From NCBI RefSeq assembly GCF_004366815.1, contig NZ_SORI01000004.1, positions 142,910 to 206,909 on the forward strand: DNA of 64,000 nt, written 5' to 3'. Below are positions 9,086 through 16,773 of the stretch, in pieces. Both the position numbers and the translations under genes were made by a program. This DNA comes from Aminivibrio pyruvatiphilus. Its GTDB lineage: Bacteria; Synergistota; Synergistia; Synergistales; Aminobacteriaceae. Each line of letters starts with the position of its first letter. Position 1 is the stretch's first letter. A model generated the notes under the pieces. That model did not search any database, was not told the origin of the DNA, and saw only the letters and a list, made by a program, of their open reading frames with translations.

Positions 9086-11158
9086 TCATCTTCTCCTTCT
9101 GAAGAAAAAGAAGAACATGGCAAATACTGCAAGGATTCCCGCAAGAATGACCAGGAAACGGGGCAGGAATCCCAGGTTTTTGAAGGTGTCGTAGAAAAAC
9201 TTGCCCAGAAGGGGAATTTTCCTGCACAACACGGCAAACTCGAGCCTGTCCTTTTCTTTCAGGTCCTCGAAAGCATATCCGTCGGCAAGGCATTCGACGC
9301 TCTGCCTGGCGAGGTTTTTCCCCACCGCCCCGGTGCCTTCCGTGGCGTATATGTCCCAGAGGGCGATTCCGGGCTTTCCGGCCTTGCGGAAAATATTGAC
9401 GAGTTCGGCCCGGTCTTCCGGCGGAACAAGGACAGCCTCGTGGGCCTTGCCCGAGTTGACCGAGCGGAAGTCGGTGATCTGCAGCAGGTCGATGATTTCG
9501 TCCCGGGACCATGCGCTCCAGAATTCCGGGCCGTAGCTCTTCAGGAAAACAGCGGCTGCCGCAGGATAGAGTTCCATGCTTTCGGCGATGTGTGCGGCGG
9601 CTCTTCTGTTCCCCAGCAGGAAAATCGTCCTATTCATGTCAGGCTTCAGGACCTGCCATATTTTCCCGAAGAGCCCCTTCTGCCCCGCAACAGTTGCCAA
9701 AGCGTCAGGAGATATTCCCCGGACCGGTGCCCCCTCCAGCACAAGGGTCAGCAGGCCTGCGGCGGCATCCCTGTTGTCTGCGAGGTCGGGAAGAGTAAGG
9801 AGGTTTTCGTTGAGCAGGTGCCAGTCGATCTCTCCCCTGCCCCACTCCTCGGAAGAAAGGTAATTCTGCACACCGATCTTGCTGACCGCCTGCAGAAAAT
9901 CCCGCCCGTAGGTTTTGTACAGTTCCGGAAGCTTCGGACCGAGACTTTTCGCGAGGAGCCGAAGTTCGCTCCGGTCCGGCGCTGAAACGAGCATGGATTC
10001 AAAAACCTGGACCTGACCCTGGGCCAGCAGCTGGCCGAAAACGTCCCAGAGGATGCTCATTTTCTGGAGCACCGGCTCGAATTCCGCCCCTTCGCTGATC
10101 TGCCCGGAAACGTACTCTCTGACCTCTTCGGAAAAGGACAGGATATGGGCACTCTGGATCATGGAGTCCGCTTCGGACCGGCAGATCCGTTCCCAGTTTT
10201 TCAGCAGCGACCCGATGTTCCGGTCCACTTCGTCCCGCATGGAAGGGCCTGCTCCGTTTTCACTCTTCCACCACAGCGTCTCCGCGCTGATTTCCGCCTT
10301 GTACTCCTCGAAGAAGGATTTTCGCATCTCCTCTTCAAGGCGGTCACGGGCTCCAGCCATGTCATACACTTCAAAGGCAAGAAGCGCCCATCCGATGACC
10401 GGCACCAGCTTCGCGAGCACCTTTCCAGCTATTTTTATGACGAGAAACTTCATTATCCTCGTTATGATCCTTCTTCCGAGAAGGACCAGCGCCACGCCCA
10501 CAAGTCCCTTCAGGGGAACGGCCCCTTCGGAAAGGCCGTTCTTCCTTCCTGACGAGCCGTAGGACATGGCCGCCCTGTCGGTGTTCGGGATGGGAATTGT
10601 GTTGTAGACCGGAAGGCGCTGCCTGAGGATGCCGAGAAAGGGTTTCCGTATCCGTTCCATTGATTCCTTCAGGTGGATCTGTGCCTCTTCTTCCAGGCTT
10701 TTCAGTATCTCCCTCTGGAATTCCTCGCTGACGGAGGAAAGCCGGGGCTGGAGATCGGCGAAGAATAGCTCCACGAGTTTCCTGAGATCGTCATGGCTGC
10801 CCGCTCCCGCCTTAGTCTGCTTCCACCAGACGCTGAACGTCCCTTCCTCCTGGGGAAGCCTGGTTTCTTCCAGAGCCTTCTCCACGTTCCTGTAATTCGC
10901 CTCGACAATCTTCGTCAGCCTGTTGTTGGCCCACTGGTCGAGGGCGTTCTTGATCCGGGAACGTTCATCGTCCACAATGCTCGGTAGTTTTTCTATCTCG
11001 GCCTCGGCTGTTTTTGCGGCAACCTCGATTTCGAGCAGCATTTTGGCAAACAGCCTTTCGGCGTCCTCCCGAGAAGGAGCCGCAAAAGAGGAGGCAGGAA
11101 CAAAACAGAGAAAAAGGACGAGGAAGTGCAGTATGATTTTCGGGAAAAATAGCTTCAT
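9086..11158 (-). CDS. Large exported membrane protein of unknown function (690 aa)
   Basis: I do not recognise the family. The protein has a signal peptide (cleavage likely after SFAA, near residue 27), a long helical region (about 30-185) with coiled-coil character, a membrane segment cluster at about 213-265 (two hydrophobic stretches separated by basic residues), a second helical domain (about 280-640), and a C-terminal transmembrane helix (about 660-683) ending in five Phe and RRRR. It may span the envelope with helical domains on one side. GGGAGG lies 11 bases before the ATG. The stop codon overlaps the possible first start of the YbjQ-like gene, so the two products are probably made together. 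Confidence 0.7.
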   Translation of the reverse strand: MKLFFPKIILHFLVLFLCFVPASSFAAPSREDAERLFAKMLLEIEVAAKTAEAEIEKLPSIVDDERSRIKNALDQWANNRLTKIVEANYRNVEKALEETRLPQEEGTFSVWWKQTKAGAGSHDDLRKLVELFFADLQPRLSSVSEEFQREILKSLEEEAQIHLKESMERIRKPFLGILRQRLPVYNTIPIPNTDRAAMSYGSSGRKNGLSEGAVPLKGLVGVALVLLGRRIITRIMKFLVIKIAGKVLAKLVPVIGWALLAFEVYDMAGARDRLEEEMRKSFFEEYKAEISAETLWWKSENGAGPSMRDEVDRNIGSLLKNWERICRSEADSMIQSAHILSFSEEVREYVSGQISEGAEFEPVLQKMSILWDVFGQLLAQGQVQVFESMLVSAPDRSELRLLAKSLGPKLPELYKTYGRDFLQAVSKIGVQNYLSSEEWGRGEIDWHLLNENLLTLPDLADNRDAAAGLLTLVLEGAPVRGISPDALATVAGQKGLFGKIWQVLKPDMNRTIFLLGNRRAAAHIAESMELYPAAAAVFLKSYGPEFWSAWSRDEIIDLLQITDFRSVNSGKAHEAVLVPPEDRAELVNIFRKAGKPGIALWDIYATEGTGAVGKNLARQSVECLADGYAFEDLKEKDRLEFAVLCRKIPLLGKFFYDTFKNLGFLPRFLVILAGILAVFAMFFFFFRRRR

Positions 11159-11459
11159 GGTCAGTTGTACCTCCCGGGTCTATGGCGAGGATTGTATTGG
11201 ATTCCTTCAAGGACCGCACAAACCTGAAACAACCAGGAAAACCCTCGAAATTCCGCAGTTCCGGCAGAATGTCCTGATCGGGTGCCTTGAACAAAGGATG
11301 GGTCCCAGTGACCGATTACGGTCAGCATGATAGCATGAAGGCGGATTTTTTTCTCCCCGGCACATGGCCCGGGATCTATTGAAAAGCCAGGAATCGGGGG
11401 AAATTGAAGAAAAGCGAAGAAGAAACAGATTACGTGAAAAAAGCCGAGTTTAAAAAAAC
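11159..11459. other. Intergenic region between tRNA-Leu and the large membrane protein gene
   Basis: About 300 bases without a gene. The one clear structure is a perfect inverted repeat TGACCG-atta-CGGTCA at 11309-11324, which could be a regulator site for the minus-strand gene starting at 11158. I see no other support for function. Confidence 0.4.
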
Positions 11460-11545
11460 TGGTGCCGGGGGGGGGACTCGAACCCCCACGTGGTCGCCCA
11501 CGGCGGATTTTGAGTCCGCTGCGTCTACCATTCCGCCACCCCGGC
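11460..11545 (-). tRNA. tRNA-Leu (anticodon CAA)
   Basis: An 86-base class II tRNA with a seven-base acceptor stem (GCCGGGG with CCCCGGC), discriminator A and genome-encoded CCA. The anticodon stem GCGGA/TCCGC holds the loop CTCAAAA, giving anticodon CAA for UUG codons. A variable arm follows (GTGGGCGACCAC), as expected of leucine tRNAs, and the T arm is GGGGGTTCGAGTCCCCC. Confidence 0.96.
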
Positions 11546-11610
11546 CGGCACTGGTAATTTTTACCATACTCTATGATGGATGTCCAGCGGGGGACAGAGC
11601 AGGCTTCGCG

Positions 11611-12204
11611 TCATTTTTTCCGGCAAAGGAAAAGCAGCGGCAGAAGAAAGAAAGGGAAAAGGCGGGTTCCTGTACTGCATCCGGCCCCTATGCCGTAAAA
11701 CCATCCGTCACCGTAATCGTCATCCCAGTCTTCATCCCACCTGATCCGGGCGGCGGAGAAAACCGCCGAAACCCGCTGACCGTCAATTGTCCTCGTAATC
11801 CTAAGGTCTGCCCGCGTTCGGCCTGTGATTTCCATGTAATACCGTACATTGTCAATGGAGATTTCAAAGGAGCGGAAATTGTACCATTGATTGACCCACT
11901 CCGACTGACGATAGTCTTCCCTGATATTGGGAGAGGGAGACACGGAAAAAGTTCCATCCGCCAGGAATCTTCTGATTCTCTCGTCGAAATCACGGCCCCA
12001 CCGGTCATAGGAGTATCCGGAGTCGATGGTGATTCTTCCGCTGTCCCTGAGAACAGCCTGTTGTCCGTTGATGGTTACGTTGACGCTTCCCGAATATTCC
12101 CATACGCCCCCCAGGGGGTAACGGCTGTAGGCTCCGGATGGACAGGCAGAAAGGAAAAGAAGGAGGAAGACCGGAGCCGGCAACAGGCATGCGAAACGTT
12201 TCAT
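11611..12204 (-). CDS. Secreted protein with Synergist-CTERM-like sorting tail (197 aa)
   Basis: The protein has an N-terminal lipoprotein-like or secretion signal (LLLFLSACPSG, Cys near residue 21) and a beta-rich middle with many Arg, Tyr and Asp. The end is the telling part: a Gly-Cys motif (GIGAGCSTG), then a short hydrophobic helix (LFPFFLLPLLFLC) and a terminal RKK. This three-part tail matches the Synergist-CTERM sorting signal known from Synergistota, thought to be processed by a dedicated peptidase that cuts near the Gly-Cys motif. The function of the middle part is unknown. It lies 65 bases downstream of the WDTxPGN repeat protein on the same strand and may be co-transcribed. Confidence 0.75.
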   Translation of the reverse strand: MKRFACLLPAPVFLLLFLSACPSGAYSRYPLGGVWEYSGSVNVTINGQQAVLRDSGRITIDSGYSYDRWGRDFDERIRRFLADGTFSVSPSPNIREDYRQSEWVNQWYNFRSFEISIDNVRYYMEITGRTRADLRITRTIDGQRVSAVFSAARIRWDEDWDDDYGDGWFYGIGAGCSTGTRLFPFFLLPLLFLCRKK

Positions 12205-12269
12205 TGTTCTCAGCCCCTTTTGAAGTTCCGGGGATGAAGAAATCCTCCATCCCCGGAAATATCAGCCTT

Positions 12270-14048
12270 TCAGTTGCTCTCGGTGACGGAACCGTCGCTC
12301 CATGTCACCTGGATCTTGAACTGCTTCTGGCCCCTCCTGCGGAGAAAGCCGTCGTCTTCCACGAAGAGCATGAGGTTGCTGTTCGGCGGTACGTCGAAGG
12401 ATACTGTACCGTCCGCCCGGTTCAGAAGGCCCCTGCCCTGAGCTGTTATGCCCAGAAGGGAGAACCCGTTGCCCGGTATGGTGTCCCAGACGGCCATGCC
12501 GGTTGACGAACTGCCCTGGAGGGTCATGCTTTCAACCTTCCCTTTTCCCGTGATCTGCAGCTCGAAAACCCAGTCCTTGTTTCCGCTTTTTCCGGGGCGC
12601 TCTCCCTTGCCGACATAGTCGCTGCTCGAAGCCTGCCGTGGAGGGGAAAGTCTGAGCTCGCGGCTTTCCTTTTGAACAGGCCTGCCGGGTCCCCTCTGGG
12701 GGCGTCCCGATGAAGGTGACTGAAGCTGCCGGGAGAGAACCCTTCCGTCATCATAGGTCAGCGTTACCGCTGCTCTGGTTTCCGCTTCTGAAAAGGCGTT
12801 GTTGTCCTCATACCAGAGATGGAAGACCGAGGGACCGGACACCGGGATGGATACGGATCCGTCTGCCCTGTTGAGAATGGCGCCGTCGGTGCCTGTGAGC
12901 ACCACAAGCCATTTGCCGTTTCCGGGTATGGTATCCCATTCACCTGACACTCCTGAAGTGGTGTGAATATTTACCGCCACTATGGTTCCTGTTGTTTCCA
13001 CCTTGAGCTCAGCCTCAATGTCCGGTTTGCCGTTGCCTGCCCGCTGTTCATTTCTTCCCGTCAGGTCACGGTTTCCGGGGCCGAGGAGCACCGCGCTCCC
13101 CGCGAAGGCGTCTCCGGCAGGCCCTGCCTGTTTTTCGTCCACTGCCCGCTTCACCACGGAACCGTCGGAGAAAGTGAGGCTCACTTCAAAGGTTGATCTT
13201 CCCCTTTTTATGGAGCCGTTGTCGGTCAGGCGGAGATCAAGGGCAGTCCTTCCCTTCAGGTCGGCTTCGATGCTTCCGTCCTTGCGGTTCAGTACTTTTT
13301 CGGAGGATGTGACTGCCACGAGCCAGGCACTGTTTCCGGGAAGAGTGTCCCATTCGGCAGCATCTCCCTTGATGCTCCTCACGGTTACGCCGGTCAGTTT
13401 TCCGCTGCCCTGGACCACGACCCGGATAGCCTCGTCAGGAACACCGTCCCCGGCCAGCTTTTCGTAATCGCCGGTGAGATCCCGTTTTGCCTCGTCACTC
13501 CACCTGGCCGACAGGATTTTAACCTGGGCAGTCTGTTCGGGCTCTTCCTTTACTGAGGGGGGAATTTCCACTGTCGCCGAATTTTCGGATCCGTCGACAA
13601 AAAGGGCGGTGAGGGTGAATTTTCCTCCCCTGGCGAGGGAGCCGTCGTCGTGGACCGTGAGGACAAAGGAGGCGCCAAGGAGGAAGGGAGTGATGGGAAG
13701 ACCTCTGCTGCTGTCCGTCAGCAGCTTTCCGGCACCGTCCTGAACGTGGATGCCCGGAATGTTGTTTCCGGGGGTGGTGTCCCATGTCGATTTCCCGTCT
13801 CCGGAACGGAGCGAGAAATTCGCCAGGGCGCCGATGCCCGTGATTGAAACGGAGAACACTGCGTCCGGATTGCCGTCGGGGGCGGCGCTTTCTCCAGGAC
13901 CGAGGATATCGCCGGGGCCGAAGCCGGAAAAGGAGAAGCTCTGGATTTCTCCCATGGCGGCGAGTGCGGGGGCTGCGAAGAGAAGAGAAACGGCAGCCGC
14001 GGCAATGAGCAGAAATTGGATTTTCAGGTATTTTTTCACGGAAATCAT
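12270..14048 (-). CDS. Exported four-repeat protein with WDTxPGN motifs (592 aa)
   Basis: A signal peptide (residues 1-31, ALAA cleavage) precedes four tandem domains of about 140-150 residues. Each carries the motif WDTxPGN: W89, W233, W371 and W521. Copies two to four share a second block (LNRKDGSI, LNRADGSV, LNRADGTV) about 22 residues later and all have a DD/DN-containing strand (HDDGSLARGG, TDNGSIKRG, YEDNNAFS, EDDGFLRRRG). A third recurring block is GNxxPD-like (DGNPDAVF, DGVPDEAI, NGKPDIEA). A Gln/Ser/Pro-rich linker lies at 440-490. The pattern suggests calcium- or ligand-binding beta-sandwich repeats on the cell surface or in the periplasm. I do not know the family. Confidence 0.8.
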   Translation of the reverse strand: MISVKKYLKIQFLLIAAAAVSLLFAAPALAAMGEIQSFSFSGFGPGDILGPGESAAPDGNPDAVFSVSITGIGALANFSLRSGDGKSTWDTTPGNNIPGIHVQDGAGKLLTDSSRGLPITPFLLGASFVLTVHDDGSLARGGKFTLTALFVDGSENSATVEIPPSVKEEPEQTAQVKILSARWSDEAKRDLTGDYEKLAGDGVPDEAIRVVVQGSGKLTGVTVRSIKGDAAEWDTLPGNSAWLVAVTSSEKVLNRKDGSIEADLKGRTALDLRLTDNGSIKRGRSTFEVSLTFSDGSVVKRAVDEKQAGPAGDAFAGSAVLLGPGNRDLTGRNEQRAGNGKPDIEAELKVETTGTIVAVNIHTTSGVSGEWDTIPGNGKWLVVLTGTDGAILNRADGSVSIPVSGPSVFHLWYEDNNAFSEAETRAAVTLTYDDGRVLSRQLQSPSSGRPQRGPGRPVQKESRELRLSPPRQASSSDYVGKGERPGKSGNKDWVFELQITGKGKVESMTLQGSSSTGMAVWDTIPGNGFSLLGITAQGRGLLNRADGTVSFDVPPNSNLMLFVEDDGFLRRRGQKQFKIQVTWSDGSVTESN

Positions 14049-14084
14049 CTCCTTTGCTGATGAGTTTAGCTATGAATTATTCTA

Positions 14085-14090
14085 ATTATA
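14085..14090 (-). promoter_or_regulatory. -10 element for the WDTxPGN repeat gene
   Basis: TATAAT on the minus strand, 37 bases before the start codon, in an AT-rich stretch. The -35 region (AATAAT-like at a 17-base spacing) is weak. Confidence 0.45.
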
Positions 14091-14149
14091 CCATATTGAT
14101 AGGTTTTATTATTCCGGTGTGAATTCCCTCTTCCATCAGGGGGGGAGTG

Positions 14150-14155
14150 TATAAT
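14150..14155 (+). promoter_or_regulatory. -10 element for the DUF2703-like/adenosyltransferase operon
   Basis: A TATAAT lies 32 bases before the ATG at 14187, with AGGAGGG in between. No good -35 hexamer is seen, so an activator may be involved. Its position rules out the in-frame ATG at 14154 as the start. Confidence 0.45.
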
Positions 14156-14186
14156 GAGGGCATTCAATATCAGGAGGGTCAAACGG

Positions 14187-14657
14187 ATGAATAAACTTTT
14201 CATACGGCAGTATGTTCCTTCAGGGGATTCCGGGGCTTCCTGCGCTCCCTGCGCAGAAACAAACAGCTACCTTGTTTCCATGATCGAAAATCTTTCGCCC
14301 AAGCTGGCGAACCTGAATATACAGCCGGTTCTCCAGGTCATGGAGATCCATGCCATAACGGAGAGAAACGCGGGAAAGCTGAATTACATCTCTTTCTTCT
14401 CTCCGGAAATGGGAATCCCCGAGGAAAAAAGCATCGAGGAGGTTCTTGGAGTACCTGTAAGCTATGAAGAGTGTGAAGGGTGCCTGCTCCCCGACGGTAC
14501 ACCCTTCAAGACCAGGACCCTGGGAGTCGAGGGCAGGGAATACCAGGCTCTGCCTCCGGGAGTGCTTACCGATGGGCTGATCCGGGTTGTCTTCTCCTCT
14601 CTGGGAGGGTGCTCGGGCGGAAGCTGCGACAGCTGCGCAGGCTGCGGACAGGGCTGA
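14187..14657 (+). CDS. DUF2703-like cysteine-rich protein (156 aa)
   Basis: A small cytoplasmic protein with a thioredoxin-like feel. An N-terminal CAPC pair (residues 20-23 region) is followed by a helix and an LQVMEI strand, then a CEGC pair in the block leading to LPDGTPFKTR. The end is a cysteine cluster (GGCSGGSCDSCAGCGQG) that could bind a metal or an Fe-S cluster. The arrangement fits DUF2703, a family of unknown role, but I hold that name loosely. The start has AGGAGGG eight bases upstream. The gene lies 16 bases before the cobalamin adenosyltransferase gene and is almost certainly co-transcribed with it, suggesting a link to corrinoid or metal handling. Confidence 0.6.
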   Translation: MNKLFIRQYVPSGDSGASCAPCAETNSYLVSMIENLSPKLANLNIQPVLQVMEIHAITERNAGKLNYISFFSPEMGIPEEKSIEEVLGVPVSYEECEGCLLPDGTPFKTRTLGVEGREYQALPPGVLTDGLIRVVFSSLGGCSGGSCDSCAGCGQG

Positions 14658-14673
14658 GACGGGAGGGACTTCC

Positions 14674-15207
14674 ATGGGAGATGTCTGGATCACCACAAAA
14701 GGCGGAGACAAGGGAGAAACGTCCATAGGGAACGGCGAACGAATACCGAAGGACCATCCGAGAGTCGAAACCTACGGCACTCTCGATGAATGTCAGGCAC
14801 ACATAGGAATGGCCCGGTCGCTGTGCGAGTACCCCGAGATCTGCGAAAGGCTGTGCATGCTCGAACAGGAACTGGGAAAGCTCATGGGCTACATAGCCCT
14901 CTTTCCCGGACTGTCCTGCCCCGATATCCTCATGCTGGAGGAAATTACCGAAAAAGTGGCGGAAGTGACGGGAAAGAATTTCCGCTTTGTCCGCCCGGGC
15001 GATTCAACGCCCGGGGCTTCACTGCACGTGGCCCGGACCGTGGCGCGACGGGCCGAGCGCACGGCGGTGGGGCTTTTCCGGACGGGAGAACTCGCCGAAG
15101 ACGCCTACAGGTACGTCAATAGGCTCTCGGACGTCATCTACGCGCTCTCCCTCTGGTATGACCACCTTGAACGGGAGAAAAAGGGCAAACCTACAACCTG
15201 TCCATAA
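14674..15207 (+). CDS. Cob(I)alamin adenosyltransferase, PduO type
   Basis: This 177-residue enzyme transfers the adenosyl group of ATP to cob(I)alamin to make coenzyme B12. It has the PduO-type N-terminal ATP site (TTKGGDKGETSIG), the RVETYGTLDECQAHIG segment, and the late RYVNRLSDVIYALS block containing the conserved Asn and Arg-Leu-Ser-Asp. The region between residues 60 and 110 is typical of the trimeric helical bundle. The product would serve B12-dependent mutases or aminomutases of amino-acid fermentation, a use that is inferred. A GGGAGGG site lies just before the ATG. Confidence 0.88.
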   Translation: MGDVWITTKGGDKGETSIGNGERIPKDHPRVETYGTLDECQAHIGMARSLCEYPEICERLCMLEQELGKLMGYIALFPGLSCPDILMLEEITEKVAEVTGKNFRFVRPGDSTPGASLHVARTVARRAERTAVGLFRTGELAEDAYRYVNRLSDVIYALSLWYDHLEREKKGKPTTCP

Positions 15208-15222
15208 AGTTGTTTCAGGCAC

Positions 15223-15256
15223 TTTTGCAAGTACTTCTCATGCAGTATAATGAGTA
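15223..15256 (+). promoter_or_regulatory. Promoter and inverted repeat upstream of GntR/FCD regulator
   Basis: A TATAAT at 15246-15251 has a TTTTGC at 15223-15228, 17 bases upstream. The DNA from 15231 to 15256 forms an imperfect inverted repeat (GTACttCTCAT ... ATGAGTAC) that covers the -10 box, as expected for an autoregulated repressor. The promoter excludes the in-frame ATG at 15250 as a start. Confidence 0.55.
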
Positions 15257-15279
15257 CATTGTGCTGTAAGGGGAGGTCA

Positions 15280-15978
15280 ATGCGTGTGGAAAAGAATCCA
15301 TTGTCGCCGGCATTTAACCAGGGACTGCGACAGATAGTGTATGAAAAACTGAGGGAGGCCATCGTCAACGGCGCGATCCGGCCGGGGTCGAAGCTTTCGG
15401 AGATCGAACTGGCCGAACAGATGGCCGTATCCAGGACTCCGGTGCGGGAGGCGATCCGCCAGCTGGCGCAGACTGGGCTTGTGACCCTGACGCCCAGGCG
15501 GGGAGCTTTTGTTACCCTGCCGAGCATGAAGGATGCGGCGGACCTGTACGAGCTGAGAACGGAACTGGAAATTCTCGCTGTTGAAAATATGTGTGCCCAG
15601 CCTCCGAAGGACGAACTTCAGAAATACCGGAAGATCTTCGAGGACATGACAGACGCGACACCGGCCGAAACATACGTCAGTGAAGACAGGGCCTTTCATC
15701 TCATGATTTACCAGGCCTGCACAAATCATTTCCTTGCACTGATGCTGAACAATATCTCCGACCTGATCAACCTCTGCAGACCCTTCTCCGTCGAACGGTC
15801 CCCCATCACCCAGTTCACCTGGGGGCATCTTGCAATCATCGATGCCGTTCTTTCCGGGGACAGGCTGAAAGCGAGAGAGGAAACAAGGGCCCACATAACA
15901 ACAAGCAAGGACAGTCTTCTGGAATTCCTGAAGAACCACAGGGCTGAACTTTCCAGGGAATACCACTACGGAGAATGA
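15280..15978 (+). CDS. Transcriptional regulator, GntR family, FCD effector domain
   Basis: A 232-residue repressor or activator. Residues 12-75 form the winged helix, with the recognition helix in EQMAVSRTPVREAIRQL and the wing in VTLTPRRGAFV. Residues 85-220 are the all-helical FCD ligand domain, with Asp and His residues (RAFHLMIY, WGHLAIIDAV) in positions used to bind a metal and an organic acid in relatives. The ATG at 15280 follows GGGGAGG closely; a GTG two codons later is an alternative. It overlaps the YdcF-like gene by four bases. The effector is unknown. Confidence 0.85.
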   Translation: MRVEKNPLSPAFNQGLRQIVYEKLREAIVNGAIRPGSKLSEIELAEQMAVSRTPVREAIRQLAQTGLVTLTPRRGAFVTLPSMKDAADLYELRTELEILAVENMCAQPPKDELQKYRKIFEDMTDATPAETYVSEDRAFHLMIYQACTNHFLALMLNNISDLINLCRPFSVERSPITQFTWGHLAIIDAVLSGDRLKAREETRAHITTSKDSLLEFLKNHRAELSREYHYGE

Positions 15979-16772
15979 CCTTATCGTATTTGCTTTACAA
16001 GACAATCGGGGCTTTTCTGACTCCTCCGGGAATATTTGTCACCGCTGCTCTTCTCGGAGGCCTGTATTTTTGCCGCAAAAGCGAAAGGAAGGGGATGTCC
16101 CCCTCTTCTTTCGCTTTTTTCTTCGCCCTTTTTCTGTATGTCTTCTCCATTCCGCTGACGGCCCGCTTGCTCCTCATGCCGCTGGAAGAGCCCTATCCTC
16201 TCGAAATAGCCGGAGCTGAAGGAAAGGCACCAGTGGTGCTCGTGCTGGCGGGGGGAATCTGGTCCGCTGACGGAAGCGACACCGTCTTCAGCATGAGCCC
16301 GGAAACCCTGCAGCGATTTGTTGCGGGGGCCTCGGCCGCCCGGAAACTTGGGGCTCCACTTCTCTATTCGGGGGGGTACCCGGAAAAGGCAGCAGACGGG
16401 CGAATAGAGGAAATGGTCCGGCGGACGGCGGAGATAATAGGTTTTAGGGGTGAGCTGCTGGTTGAGGGACGGTCAAGAACGACCTGGGAGAATTTTCTTC
16501 TTTCATCGGAAATAATCCGGGAGAGGGGATTTGACGAGGTCATTCTGGTGACGTCAGGATTTCATCTTCGCAGGTCCATGAACTCGGCGGCCAGATTTCT
16601 CGGGCCCGAGCCGGTGCGCCCCCTTTCCTCGGGCCGCCTCGAAGGGGCCGGAGAGCTCATCGCCACCGACGTGCTTCCTTCACCTTCAGGGTTGAGGAAT
16701 ACATCCCTGGCTCTTCGGGAGCTCGCGGGCATCCTCGCCTACGAACTTTTCGGCAGCCTGAAAGGCCGTTAG
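15975..16772 (+). CDS. YdcF/ElyC-like DUF218 membrane protein
   Basis: A 265-residue inner-membrane protein. It has two N-terminal transmembrane segments (about 10-30 and 42-65) with a basic loop, then a DUF218 domain. The domain is recognised from VVLVLAGGIWS, the LGAPLLYSGGYPE segment, RSRTTWENFLLS and VILVTSGFHLRRS. In enterobacteria the ElyC member takes part in envelope polysaccharide and undecaprenyl-phosphate homeostasis; the role here is inferred only from the family. The start ATGA overlaps the stop of the GntR-family gene, indicating translational coupling. Confidence 0.85.
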   Translation: MTLSYLLYKTIGAFLTPPGIFVTAALLGGLYFCRKSERKGMSPSSFAFFFALFLYVFSIPLTARLLLMPLEEPYPLEIAGAEGKAPVVLVLAGGIWSADGSDTVFSMSPETLQRFVAGASAARKLGAPLLYSGGYPEKAADGRIEEMVRRTAEIIGFRGELLVEGRSRTTWENFLLSSEIIRERGFDEVILVTSGFHLRRSMNSAARFLGPEPVRPLSSGRLEGAGELIATDVLPSPSGLRNTSLALRELAGILAYELFGSLKGR

Positions 16773-16773
16773 G

